From Bacteroidota bacterium (GTDB lineage: Bacteria > Bacteroidota > Bacteroidia > Palsa-965): a DNA stretch of 64,000 bases. The notes beneath the pieces are model-generated. The model did not search any database. It was not told the DNA's origin and saw only the letters and a program-made list of their open reading frames with translations. The DNA is taken from assembly GCA_016194975.1 (NCBI GenBank), contig JACQAM010000019.1, positions 123,346-187,345 of the forward strand. Reading direction: 5' to 3'. This document shows positions 54,189-62,749 of this stretch, piece by piece (position 1 is the stretch's first letter; every line of letters starts with the position of its first letter). The position numbers were made by a program, and so were the translations under genes.

Positions 54189-54941
54189 TCAATAGAAGAA
54201 CTGGCTGATATTCGGATCCCCCGATTCGGAAAGTTTTTCAAACGTGCCACTCGTGTAGCATTTTCCGTCAATGAGAACCACTACACGGTTCGAAGTAATT
54301 TTCACGCAATTGATGTCGTGCGAAATGATAATGGAACTGGCATTGTATTTTTTCTGCACCTCCACAATGAGATGGCAAATTTCTTTTCCGGTAACCGGGT
54401 CAAGCCCTGTAGTGGGTTCATCGTAAAGAATTATTTTCGGTTTCAGTATTAGTGTGCGTGCGAGAGCAATTCTTTTTTTCATTCCACCCGATAATTCTGC
54501 GGGCATCATATCGATCGCGTCGAGCAGCCCCACATTTTCCAGCGCTTCCTTCACGAGTTCAGTAATCTCTTTTCTCGTTTTATCTTTTCCATGACGACGC
54601 AGGGGGAATTCAAGATTTTCCCTTACGGACATGGAATCGTACAATGCATTACTCTGAAAAAGAAATCCTACCTGCACACGTATCCGGTCAAGCGCATCCG
54701 GTTTCATTCTTGAAATATTTTCATTGAAAACTAAAAGATTGCCGGAGTCAGGCCGCATGAGCCCGATGATGCATTTTATCAGAACCGATTTTCCTGATCC
54801 CGATTTGCCAAGTACGACGAGGTTCTCGCCTTCGTGTACATCCATTGAAAAATGATCCAATACAAGGCGATCTCCGAATGATTTGCACAGGCCGGAAATG
54901 CTGATGACATTTTCTTTTTTTTCCGCAACAACATTGTTCAT
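54189..54941 (-). CDS. mlaF: ABC ATPase MlaF
   Basis: A 250-residue ATP-binding subunit with Walker A G-K-S-G-S-G-K-S, Q-loop (F-L-F-Q-S), signature L-S-G-G-M-K-K-R and Walker B I-I-L-Y-D-E-P-T-T-G-L-D. The M-K-K-R form of the signature is typical of the MlaF/Ttg2A group. First gene of mlaFED. A weak promoter-like TATATTTC is present about 20 bp upstream. Confidence 0.95.
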   Translation of the reverse strand: MNNVVAEKKENVISISGLCKSFGDRLVLDHFSMDVHEGENLVVLGKSGSGKSVLIKCIIGLMRPDSGNLLVFNENISRMKPDALDRIRVQVGFLFQSNALYDSMSVRENLEFPLRRHGKDKTRKEITELVKEALENVGLLDAIDMMPAELSGGMKKRIALARTLILKPKIILYDEPTTGLDPVTGKEICHLIVEVQKKYNASSIIISHDINCVKITSNRVVVLIDGKCYTSGTFEKLSESGDPNISQFFY

Positions 54942-55050
54942 CGCATTCGGTTTCGGATGAAATATACCCGTAAAGAAAAATCAAAGGAGGGTGGAAGAAG
55001 ATGACAAAGATTAGCTGTAGGGGAAGCATGCATCATATAAAAAAGGGAAA

Positions 55051-55070
55051 AGCCGGTCTCAAAACCGGCT
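55051..55070 (-). terminator. Hairpin terminator after the displaced pckA end
   Basis: Stem AGCCGGT/ACCGGCT with loop CTCAAA; on the minus strand it is followed by a T/C-rich run (TTTTCCCTTTTTT). It lies 27 bp beyond the stop of the pckA fragment, suggesting it is the original pckA terminator. Confidence 0.65.
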
Positions 55071-55096
55071 CTTCTTAATGAGAATTAAAAATTCAC

Positions 55097-55243
55097 TCAC
55101 GCATTCACCATCGCAGCTTTCGGCGCGGCATCGAGAATTTCTTTTGAAGCTCCGGAAGCGTATTGCTCGAAATTTTTCACGAACTGCGCCGCGAGTTTAT
55201 TTGCAGTGGCATCGTACGCTGCGGGCAGAGAAAAGAATTTCAT
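55097..55243 (-). pseudogene. pckA: Displaced 3' end of pckA
   Basis: 122 bp (55101-55222) match the 3' end of intact pckA (59092-59213) at 114 positions with no gap (about 93%, counted by hand). The frame is preserved through A-A-Y-D-A-T-A-N-K-L-A-A to a TGA stop where intact pckA has TAG. An upstream ATG adds seven unrelated residues (M-K-F-F-S-L-P), giving a 48-residue open frame; there is no sign it is expressed as such. It is in the same orientation as pckA, so the 3.9 kb between them is flanked by direct repeats. The pattern fits displacement of the original gene end by an inserted segment. Confidence 0.85.
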
Positions 55244-55357
55244 GGAGATCGCATGAGATCAGCACAAAAGTTTACACCGTTGAACTTTCGCTGTAGAAAA
55301 TAATTTCCGGTTAGCTCGACGATCCCGGTCTGCTAAGCAGGCCTGCGCTTCACACTA

Positions 55358-56875
55358 TTATTTTTTATCCGGTGAATACCTTGCTGCAAAATCGATGAAA
55401 GGTTTTGCTTCAATTTTACTTTGCAGCCACGCCGGGAAATCACAATAATACAGAATGCTTCTCTCTGCCGGATTCCTGAAATTTTTTTCAAGGTTCATTT
55501 TCAGTTCTGAAAATTTTATCCGGAGGATCTTCCTGTTGTGAATGGTCTTATACCGGCGGATAAAATCAAGAATAAGTTTTTCCGATTTATACAATCGCTC
55601 CCTCGACAACAGGAAACGGTAAGTTGAGCGAACAGAAGATTCAAGCAAGCCGGTATTTCCCAGGTCATAATAAATAAGAATGGAAAGTATTCTGGCGAAA
55701 CCGAATTCTTCGATCATCGTACTGTTGTCATTGAGAATTCCGTTCAACCATTTCAACGCACTTTTATATTCACCCATCCCGAATGAATTATAAGCCAACG
55801 CATAATATAAACTCATTTTTCCCTGTTTGGTCATCCATCGCTCGAAGTGGTTGAAATTATTTTTTTCCCGGAGCAAAAGCTGTTTTCCTTTTTCGAAATC
55901 ACCTGTACTGTTATGATACCCGATCTCGAAGAGCAGCCACTTCTCATACATCAGCACGAAGCGATTGGTATTTTTCAGGTTGACCATCTTATGGTAGAAA
56001 TCTTCCAGGTGCTCCTTGTAATTCCTGAAGAAACGGTTACGCAGGCACAGGAGCAGATGTGTACTCAGTTCATTGATCGTTTGGATCTCGATCCGGTCAG
56101 GCGAATATTTTTTATTCAGCTGCAGATAATTTCCGGAATGCCGGATCGCTTTCAACGGGCTGCCCGTGGCGTTGTAGTATTCGCAGATCGCGGTATTGAA
56201 AAGTCCGCGCGCAGTAACGGAAAGCATAAGTTTTTCTTTTTTTTTGAAAAGAGGTGAGACTATTTTCCGCAGCTCATCTTTTTCTTTTTTTGTCCGGCAA
56301 TATCGCCTTTTTCTCAGAAAATTTCTTTGCCTGTAAAGAATATCGGCAACGGAAGAATAATTCTCGATCTGCATCAGCACTTTTTTTCTTTTTCCGATGA
56401 GTTCGTCGATCCGGCCCATAGAAGCATCACTTGAAGAATAAGCCAATGCGATGTATTCTTTGGTAAGCACATAATAAAGTTTGAGGAATCCTTCATCTGC
56501 GGAAGCTGCGATCTTCGCTTTGTCAAGGTACCTCAGCGCGAGCGTTGACAATCCCTTGTACTCAAGAATTTTGTATATCTCGATCAGTTCCGAATGATCG
56601 GAATCGGTGTCTTTATAGGAGCCATAGGACAAGAGCGATTTAATGAGTTGGTCGAATAAATATTTTTTTGCGACTGAAAAATTAGCAGTGAAACGTTCTC
56701 CCGAAAATTTTCTGAGCAATGCCGGCTCATCGTATTGTCTTTGTTTTTCTATTGCGTCAAATAATTTCAGGTATGATTTTTCCCCCGAATGAAACCGGGC
56801 ATTCAGTTTAAAATAACGTTTTTCGCTTTTGCGTAGCGCTCTTACAAGGTCAAACAGGTCTGTGGAAGATCTCAT
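55358..56875 (-). CDS. Large helical (TPR-like) protein, function unknown
   Basis: A 505-residue cytoplasmic protein with no signal or membrane span. The N-terminus D-L-F-D-L-V-R-A-L-R-K-S-E-K-R-Y-F-K-L marks a family of long alpha-helical repeat proteins frequent in Bacteroidota, usually beside genes of varied function. The remainder reads as degenerate TPR-like helix pairs. Basic overall. It lies in the segment between the two pckA 3' ends and diverges from the T9SS protein gene. Function not inferable. Confidence 0.75.
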   Translation of the reverse strand: MRSSTDLFDLVRALRKSEKRYFKLNARFHSGEKSYLKLFDAIEKQRQYDEPALLRKFSGERFTANFSVAKKYLFDQLIKSLLSYGSYKDTDSDHSELIEIYKILEYKGLSTLALRYLDKAKIAASADEGFLKLYYVLTKEYIALAYSSSDASMGRIDELIGKRKKVLMQIENYSSVADILYRQRNFLRKRRYCRTKKEKDELRKIVSPLFKKKEKLMLSVTARGLFNTAICEYYNATGSPLKAIRHSGNYLQLNKKYSPDRIEIQTINELSTHLLLCLRNRFFRNYKEHLEDFYHKMVNLKNTNRFVLMYEKWLLFEIGYHNSTGDFEKGKQLLLREKNNFNHFERWMTKQGKMSLYYALAYNSFGMGEYKSALKWLNGILNDNSTMIEEFGFARILSILIYYDLGNTGLLESSVRSTYRFLLSRERLYKSEKLILDFIRRYKTIHNRKILRIKFSELKMNLEKNFRNPAERSILYYCDFPAWLQSKIEAKPFIDFAARYSPDKK

Positions 56876-57048
56876 ATTCGATGTTAGAATACTTCAAATA
56901 ATTAAGAAATAAGTGAAAGTTTACATTGGTAAATATAAATATATTATTATGAATAATACATTTAGAAACCTTTAATATGTTCGAAATAGAGCATGCGATT
57001 TGAAACCTAATGAATTAGTTTCGTGTACAACAAATTCAAACCTGCTCC

Positions 57049-58893
57049 ATGAAAAAAACACACGTGATCACGATTTTGTTCGCAATCGTTGTAAGTTATC
57101 TCGATGCACAAGCGACAATTGATACCTGCAGGATGAAACTGGGAATGAATCTTACTGCGCTCAGTTTTACTGATGTTCAGCAACCATTCGCCGACCTGAT
57201 GAAAACCTGTGATGTGTGGTCTACCCAGGACACTGCAGGATTTCCGATCGGCACAAATACGAATGAACTGAGTTCAATTCCACTCGACGCGAATGGTTAC
57301 CCGTTGCAACTTCCGGTTAACGTTGGCGGATTACCAAGAACTCTTTTTACAAAAATGGTAAGTGGAATTAATGGATATTATCCTGCCGGAAATTATGTGG
57401 TGCTCTACGACGGAACAGGAACTTTTCGTTTTGCCGGTTCTTCGATTTATGTGGTCAATAATAACAATGCAGGAAGAATTGAAATTAATGTAACGCCGAA
57501 CAGCACCGGCATTTATCTGAAGATTGTTACTTCATTGGTAACCGATCCGGTTCATAATGTCCGCGTACTTATGCCGGGAACTGAATTCACTTATTCTACG
57601 CAACCCTTCAACACCGTATTTACCGGGAAGATCGCTCCGTTCACCACGTTACGTTTTATGGATTGGAACAATAACAACACGAATACTGAAGTTCAATGGC
57701 AGAACAGGAGATTGCCCGGTTTTTATACGCAGGGATCCACGGGCGGACTTGATACACTCGGTGTTGCCTGGGAATATGCGATACAACTTTGTAACAGCGA
57801 GGGAAAAGATTGCTGGATGAATATTCCGACGAAGGCCGACAATAATTACATCACACAGCTTGCGACATTGTTCCGCGATAATCTTGATCCAGGCCTGAAA
57901 ATTTATCTCGAATATTCCAATGAATGCTGGAACCAGATCTTGTCAGTCAATAATTATAATTACATCCAGACAAACGGAACCGGCGCGAATCACTCACAGA
58001 AAACAGCTTCTTTCCTGCAAAATATTTTTTCTATATGGTCGTCTGTTTTCGGCAGCGCAATGTCGACTCGTGTCGTGCGCGTAGCTGCGGGAAGGCTCAC
58101 CCAAAACACTACAGAAGTTTCTGATATTATGAATTACCTTCTTGCAAATGGAAGTGGCGCAGATGCGATCTCGGTGGATGCTTATTTCAAATGGATACAG
58201 ACCGACTATACCAATCTCATTAATAATTATTGTCCGAATGCAACGGTGCCTGATATTATTTCCATCACACAGAGCAGAATGGTTTCTTACTACCCGATGC
58301 TTGTAAGTGCGACACAAACATCTCTTTCATACGGAATACCGCTCATCTTTTATGAAGGCGGCCAGGATGTTCATGCCGGTGGAGCTCCGTGTGCGACTAC
58401 CCCGATCTATGCGGTACAGAATGACCCGGCGATGTTTACGTTTTATCAAACCTGGTTTCAGAAATTGCGTGATACTACGAACGCAACACTCTTCATGCAC
58501 TTCGCGCTCGCGGGAGTGGGTACGATGGGTGCCCTCAGCAATATTTATGAAACAACTTCGCTGAAATACCAGGCGCTCACAGATTACATTGATAGTTGCC
58601 AGGCAGTGCCTCTTGGCTTCAATGAAAATATTCCCGCGGAGAATTCCCTGAGTATTTTCCCTGATCCATCGACTGGAAATTTTTCGATCGAAATGGGAAT
58701 GCTGTGTGGAGGAGAAGCGCTCGTGGAAATTTATGATCTGCAGGGGCAAGTGGTGTATTCCGAAACAAAAAATATTCCTGCCGGCCAGAAAATTATTTCC
58801 ATTAACGATCCAGCATTGCAGGAGGGAATTTATTTCATCCGCATAACGGAGAATGAGAAGATCTTCAAAACAAAATTTGTGGTGGAGAAATGA
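57049..58893 (+). CDS. Secreted glycosidase-like protein with T9SS type A sorting domain
   Basis: A 614-residue exported protein: signal peptide (1-21), an N-terminal beta domain, and a TIM-barrel-like middle (about 205-510) with L-R-F-M-D-W-N-N-N-N and I-Y-L-E-Y-S-N-E-C-W-N. The N-E pair at this position is the acid/base motif of clan-A glycoside hydrolases. The candidate nucleophile lies in L-I-F-Y-E-G-G-Q-D. The C-terminal 80 residues (I-F-P-D-P-S-T-G-N-F ... G-I-Y-F-I-R-I-T, ending K-F-V-V-E-K) are the type A T9SS sorting signal. It would act on an external polysaccharide, but no GH family is assigned with confidence. It is in the segment bracketed by the pckA repeats. Confidence 0.85.
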   Translation: MKKTHVITILFAIVVSYLDAQATIDTCRMKLGMNLTALSFTDVQQPFADLMKTCDVWSTQDTAGFPIGTNTNELSSIPLDANGYPLQLPVNVGGLPRTLFTKMVSGINGYYPAGNYVVLYDGTGTFRFAGSSIYVVNNNNAGRIEINVTPNSTGIYLKIVTSLVTDPVHNVRVLMPGTEFTYSTQPFNTVFTGKIAPFTTLRFMDWNNNNTNTEVQWQNRRLPGFYTQGSTGGLDTLGVAWEYAIQLCNSEGKDCWMNIPTKADNNYITQLATLFRDNLDPGLKIYLEYSNECWNQILSVNNYNYIQTNGTGANHSQKTASFLQNIFSIWSSVFGSAMSTRVVRVAAGRLTQNTTEVSDIMNYLLANGSGADAISVDAYFKWIQTDYTNLINNYCPNATVPDIISITQSRMVSYYPMLVSATQTSLSYGIPLIFYEGGQDVHAGGAPCATTPIYAVQNDPAMFTFYQTWFQKLRDTTNATLFMHFALAGVGTMGALSNIYETTSLKYQALTDYIDSCQAVPLGFNENIPAENSLSIFPDPSTGNFSIEMGMLCGGEALVEIYDLQGQVVYSETKNIPAGQKIISINDPALQEGIYFIRITENEKIFKTKFVVEK

Positions 58894-59061
58894 GTGAGCT
58901 GTTCCGTTAATTAAAATATTTCCGGAACAATATTGCTATTAAATACTGTGTTGAGCACATTCTGAATCAACAGCATGTTCCGTCAGCATCTGCAAGAAAA
59001 AATCCTCCCATCTCTGAGTGGCTCTTTCACTTTTCAATTCAAAATTGTTTGTACGACACTT

Positions 59062-59088
59062 GTCAGACTGAGCTTGTCGAAGGCTGAC
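59062..59088. repeat. Hairpin repeat at the pckA stop codon
   Basis: The minus-strand sequence CTTCGACAAGCTCAG is flanked by GTCAG/CTGAC arms. This core is a small dispersed palindrome well known from bacterial intergenic regions. Its last base is shared with the TAG stop of pckA. It may serve as terminator in place of the one now 4 kb away. Confidence 0.6.
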
Positions 59089-60707
59089 TATGCATTCACC
59101 ATCTGCGCTTTCGGCGCGGCATCTAAAATTTCTTTTGAAACTCCGGAAGCGTATTGCTCGAAATTTTTTACGAACTGTGCCGCGAGTTTATTTGCAGTGG
59201 CATCGTACGCTGCTTTATCTTTCCACGTGTCGCGCGGATTAAGAATTTCTGTTGGAACATTCGGACACGATTTCGGATAAGAAAGATTGAAAACCGGCAA
59301 AGATTGAAATTCTGTATTCGCAAGTTTTCCCTCAAGTGCGGCTGTGATGAGTGCGCGCGTGTAAGAAAGTTTGATGCGCGAACCAACGCCATAAGCTCCG
59401 CCGGTCCATCCGGTATTCACGAGCCACACATTGATATCCGGATTTGCTTTTAATTTTTTTCCGAGCAGCTCCGCATATTTTCCCGGATGCAAAGGAAGAA
59501 AAGCTTTTCCGAAACAAGCGGAGAAAGTAGTTTGCGGTTCTGTAATTCCCATTTCAGTTCCAGCAACTTTCGCTGTGTAACCCGAAATGAAATTGTACAT
59601 CGCCTGTGCCGTATTCAGTTTTGAAATAGGAGGGAGCACACCGAAAGCATCTGCCGTAAGAAAGAAAATATTTTTTGGTGCGGATCCTATCGATGGCTCT
59701 TTTGCATTTGCAATGTGATGGATCGGGTAAGCAACGCGCGTGTTCTCTGTTTTTTTCGTGCTCGAAAAATCAACGGTGTTCGTGCCGGGAAGGAATTCAA
59801 TATTTTCGAGGAGCGCTCCTGTTTTTATTGCATCCCATATTTCCGGTTCTTTTTCTTTTGACAGATCGATACATTTCGCATAACAACCGCCTTCGAAATT
59901 GAAAACCGTTTTCTCGCTCCAGCCGTGTTCATCATCACCGATGAGTTTTCTTTTCGGATCGGCCGACAAAGTTGTTTTGCCCGTTCCTGAAAGTCCGAAG
60001 AAAATTGCAGTATCGCCATTCACTCCTTCATTAGCCGAGCAATGCATGGAAAGCACTCCTTTTTCGTGCGGAAGAATATAATTCAGCAGAGTAAAAATTC
60101 CTTTTTTGATCTCACCGGTGTAGCCCGTTCCTCCAATGAGAATTATTTTTTTCGTGAGATTGAGAATGGCAAAATTATGCTGGCGTGTTCCGTCAATTTT
60201 CGGATCGGCTTTGAATCCCGGTGCGCAGATGATGTGCCAGTCGGGTTTGAAATTTTCTATTTCATTTTCAGCCGGGCGGAGAAAAAGATTATTCGCAAAT
60301 AGATTCGACCACGCATATTCTGTGATCACGCGAATGTTTAAACGATATTCCGGATCGGCACAAGCATAGGAATCGCGCACCCATATTTCTTTTTCTGCGA
60401 GATAATCCGTCACGCGTTTATGAAGTGCGTCAAATTTTTCGGGAGTGAATTTAATATTGATGTCGCCCCACCAGACAGAATTTTCAGTGATGGCATCCGC
60501 CACACAGAATTTATCTTTCGGCGAGCGGCCGGTAAATTCGCCGGTATCGACAGCGATCGCGCCCGTGTCACAAAGCGATCCCTGCTTTGCATTCAACGTC
60601 GCATCCACCAATTGTTGCGGTGTTTGATTCCAGTAAATTGTTTTTGCATTTGTAATTCCAAGAGCGGGAAGAGAATTGTTTTTGCCTTTTGGACCGTATT
60701 CTTTCAT
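59088..60707 (-). CDS. pckA: Phosphoenolpyruvate carboxykinase (ATP)
   Basis: A 539-residue gluconeogenic enzyme converting oxaloacetate and ATP to phosphoenolpyruvate, CO2 and ADP. The kinase-1a P-loop G-L-S-G-T-G-K-T-T-L is near residues 237-246; kinase-2 L-I-G-D-D-E-H-G-W follows; the R-S-P-K-D-K substrate loop is near the N-terminus. The length is normal and the enzyme is presumably active. Its last 40 codons are duplicated at 55.1 kb. A -7 box (60782-60789, minus) lies upstream. Confidence 0.97.
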   Translation of the reverse strand: MKEYGPKGKNNSLPALGITNAKTIYWNQTPQQLVDATLNAKQGSLCDTGAIAVDTGEFTGRSPKDKFCVADAITENSVWWGDINIKFTPEKFDALHKRVTDYLAEKEIWVRDSYACADPEYRLNIRVITEYAWSNLFANNLFLRPAENEIENFKPDWHIICAPGFKADPKIDGTRQHNFAILNLTKKIILIGGTGYTGEIKKGIFTLLNYILPHEKGVLSMHCSANEGVNGDTAIFFGLSGTGKTTLSADPKRKLIGDDEHGWSEKTVFNFEGGCYAKCIDLSKEKEPEIWDAIKTGALLENIEFLPGTNTVDFSSTKKTENTRVAYPIHHIANAKEPSIGSAPKNIFFLTADAFGVLPPISKLNTAQAMYNFISGYTAKVAGTEMGITEPQTTFSACFGKAFLPLHPGKYAELLGKKLKANPDINVWLVNTGWTGGAYGVGSRIKLSYTRALITAALEGKLANTEFQSLPVFNLSYPKSCPNVPTEILNPRDTWKDKAAYDATANKLAAQFVKNFEQYASGVSKEILDAAPKAQMVNA

Positions 60708-60781
60708 TTGAAAAAAAGTTTATGCGCCGAAAAAGTTTTATCCCCCTCAGCGCAGGTTAGTTAATGATCAAGAATTCGCGG

Positions 60782-60789
60782 CAAATTTA
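60782..60789 (-). promoter_or_regulatory. Bacteroidota -7 box for pckA
   Basis: On the minus strand TAAATTTG matches TAnnTTTG, leaving a leader of about 70 bp. No -33 TTG at the right distance. It lies within 30 bp of the stop of the upstream lipoprotein gene. Confidence 0.45.
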
Positions 60790-60808
60790 CAGAATCTCCC
60801 AATGGGAA

Positions 60809-61360
60809 TCAGTTCACTTTTCGCCCTTTACATTCTGCATATTCATTGACGATCACTAACTGTTTGTCAGCCAATTTGGTGCGGACATCCCTCACGAAAA
60901 TATCCTGTTCTCTTGTTGATAACTCGTGAAGTTTCAAGCAGTAATTTGTTTCGCCTTCGCGCCCCCACTGCGTTTTATCATACGCCGGATGCTTCGGATA
61001 ATCGTTGAGCCATTTTTCAAAATCTTCCGCAGTCTGCGAATCAATTCCTTCTCCTTTGCTGATGAATTGAATCGTGATGCGGTAAATGCTGGAAGAATCA
61101 ACAGCAGGATTCGGATTTCCTCCTGCAGAAACTGTGGTTACCACTGTGTCGTTGTTTGCACTCACATTCGTTGTAGTGGATGCAGTAACGACTGTTGTCG
61201 TCACAGTAGTATCATTCGTGTTCTGAATAGTAGAAGTTGTATTCGTGGTTTGCGAAGTATAAATATTGGTATCGGTATTTGTACTTGTAGTTGCCGCTTT
61301 CTGGTGGCGACAACTGAAAATAATAACGGGAACGACGAGTAAAAAAAGTAAGCGTTTCAT
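60809..61360 (-). CDS. Thr-rich putative lipoprotein
   Basis: A 183-residue protein with lipobox I-F-S-C (Cys17). Residues 22-75 are an extreme Thr/Asn/Ser/Val low-complexity stretch (e.g. T-T-N-T-T-S-T-I-Q-N-T-N-D-T-T), likely an extended stalk or O-glycosylation region. A compact C-terminal domain of about 100 residues (I-Y-R-I-T-I-Q-F-I-S-K-G) has no recognised family. ATG 61360 is chosen; the -7 box at 61379-61386 excludes the longer frame. Confidence 0.7.
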   Translation of the reverse strand: MKRLLFLLVVPVIIFSCRHQKAATTSTNTDTNIYTSQTTNTTSTIQNTNDTTVTTTVVTASTTTNVSANNDTVVTTVSAGGNPNPAVDSSSIYRITIQFISKGEGIDSQTAEDFEKWLNDYPKHPAYDKTQWGREGETNYCLKLHELSTREQDIFVRDVRTKLADKQLVIVNEYAECKGRKVN

Positions 61361-61378
61361 AAGGCAGATTATTGATTT

Positions 61379-61407
61379 CAAATATACTCTTTCCAATAGT
61401 GTGCCAA
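61379..61407 (-). promoter_or_regulatory. Promoter of the Thr-rich lipoprotein
   Basis: On the minus strand TATATTTG (61386-61379) matches TAnnTTTG, with a TTG 18 bp further upstream (61407-61405), close to the usual spacing. Confidence 0.55.
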
Positions 61408-61420
61408 AGAGTTCTGAGTT

Positions 61421-61646
61421 GGGAGTAGGGAGTAGGGAGCGTATAATTGGAGCGAATAAAGGAGTAACTGGCGAAGGGTTTTCATACGTGCGCGCCTGTG
61501 CCCGACTGGCGCTCGCGCTTACAGGTTGTCAGCACGTGAAAAAAAACACAAAATCCAAGCACCCAAACCCAAATCCCAAATTCAGGGAATTAAACTTTAA
61601 AACAGAATTTCTTTTTTGGAGTTTGGAATTTGGAGTTTGGAAATTC
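61421..61646. repeat. Low-complexity intergenic region with hairpin
   Basis: Between the lipoprotein and beta-propeller genes. It holds tandem GGGAGTA (61421-61439), an interrupted inverted repeat 61486-61537 (ACGTGC ... CCTGT ... ACAGG ... GCACGT) with a GC-rich centre, and TTTGGAGTTTGGAATTTGG (61615 onward). No gene or clear terminator. It looks like an accumulation of simple repeats. Confidence 0.5.
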
Positions 61647-61648
61647 TT

Positions 61649-62662
61649 TTATATTCCTACCACCAGCACACAGAAAGTTCCTGGAATTTTTTTCGGACGG
61701 GGACGAGGGTTGTCTTTTGTCGCCTCGGGTATTTCACCGAGATCTGCAGTCGGTAAAAATATTTTGTGGTTAAAAGTATCCACGCTCAGTGTGCGTGCGC
61801 CTTTTTTTGTGGCCACTGTTTCTGTAACAAAATATTTTCCATCGGCGTTTTCATGCACTACGGTCAATGTTCCTTCCCCGTTCGAGCTGTATGCATTTCC
61901 TGTTCCGGGATCGAAAGCAGTTCCATCGCATCCATCGCCAATGGGAACTTCAGAAATTATTTTTCCTGATTTTACATCGAGCACGATCATCAATTTATTT
62001 TCGCAGCCGGAAAATAATCTGCCTTTTTTCCGGTCGATCGCCAATCCCGATGGAGATTCTCCTGAACCGAGTTTCCAGGTGTCTGTTACTTTATTTGTCA
62101 TTGCATCGATCACCTGGATTCTGCTTTTGTCTTCGAGATTCACATAAATTTTTCCGGTGCTGTCCCACACTGCTGTTTCCGGTCTTCCATCGAGAGAAAT
62201 TGTTGCGACCACTGTGTCTTTCGCAGGATCGATCACACTCATGTTGCTGCTTCTTCCGTTGCAGGTGTAGATCATTTTTGTAAACGGGTCGAATAGGATC
62301 GCATCCGGATTTTCTCCTACAGGAATTTGTTTCAGCACAGCATTTGTTTTCAGATCGAATTCTGTGACCGAATTTATTCTTCCGTTACTTGTGAATCCTT
62401 TGTTGAGCGCTGCATCCCACGCAATGCCGTGCACGCCGGTTGTATTCGGAATTATTCCAACAGAATCGCCGGTTGTTTCATTGAGAATATTCACTTGTGT
62501 ACCGTGCGACACGTACACGCGATTCATTTCATGATTCACCGCAATGTAATCCCAGCCGCCATCACTTTTGATGTGAAATGTGTCGAGCACGTGCATGCCC
62601 GTGAGTTGGGCGAATGATGTGATGCTGATGAAAGTTGTTGCGAGGAGAAAAAATTTTTTCAT
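61649..62662 (-). CDS. YncE-like beta-propeller protein, exported
   Basis: A 337-residue protein: signal peptide (1-18, ending S-F-A-Q) and seven YVTN/YncE-type blades (e.g. V-S-H-G-T-Q-V-N-I-L-N, M-I-Y-T-C-N-G-R-S-S-N-M-S-V-I-D, K-I-Y-V-N-L-E-D-K-S-R). Known members bind ligands or DNA in the periplasm, but none has a clear common role. Monocistronic, with no accessory partner seen. Confidence 0.88.
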   Translation of the reverse strand: MKKFFLLATTFISITSFAQLTGMHVLDTFHIKSDGGWDYIAVNHEMNRVYVSHGTQVNILNETTGDSVGIIPNTTGVHGIAWDAALNKGFTSNGRINSVTEFDLKTNAVLKQIPVGENPDAILFDPFTKMIYTCNGRSSNMSVIDPAKDTVVATISLDGRPETAVWDSTGKIYVNLEDKSRIQVIDAMTNKVTDTWKLGSGESPSGLAIDRKKGRLFSGCENKLMIVLDVKSGKIISEVPIGDGCDGTAFDPGTGNAYSSNGEGTLTVVHENADGKYFVTETVATKKGARTLSVDTFNHKIFLPTADLGEIPEATKDNPRPRPKKIPGTFCVLVVGI

Positions 62663-62749
62663 TGGGAAAACATGTTGGATTTTAAAAGCAGGAAAGATGT
62701 ATTTCTAAAAATGGTTGTGCTTTTTTAAAGTTCAAATTAATTTTCGTCC

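Noticed and set aside
52409..54941. Toluene-tolerance (Ttg2) solvent efflux
   Set aside because: The same genes are better understood as Mla lipid transport; no solvent-resistance context is present.
55078..55296. Plus-strand open frame of 72 codons
   Set aside because: It is antisense to the displaced pckA fragment, whose homology explains the sequence.
55225..59088. Prophage or integrative element between the pckA ends
   Set aside because: No integrase, phage or conjugation gene is visible, so only an integration-like footprint is claimed.
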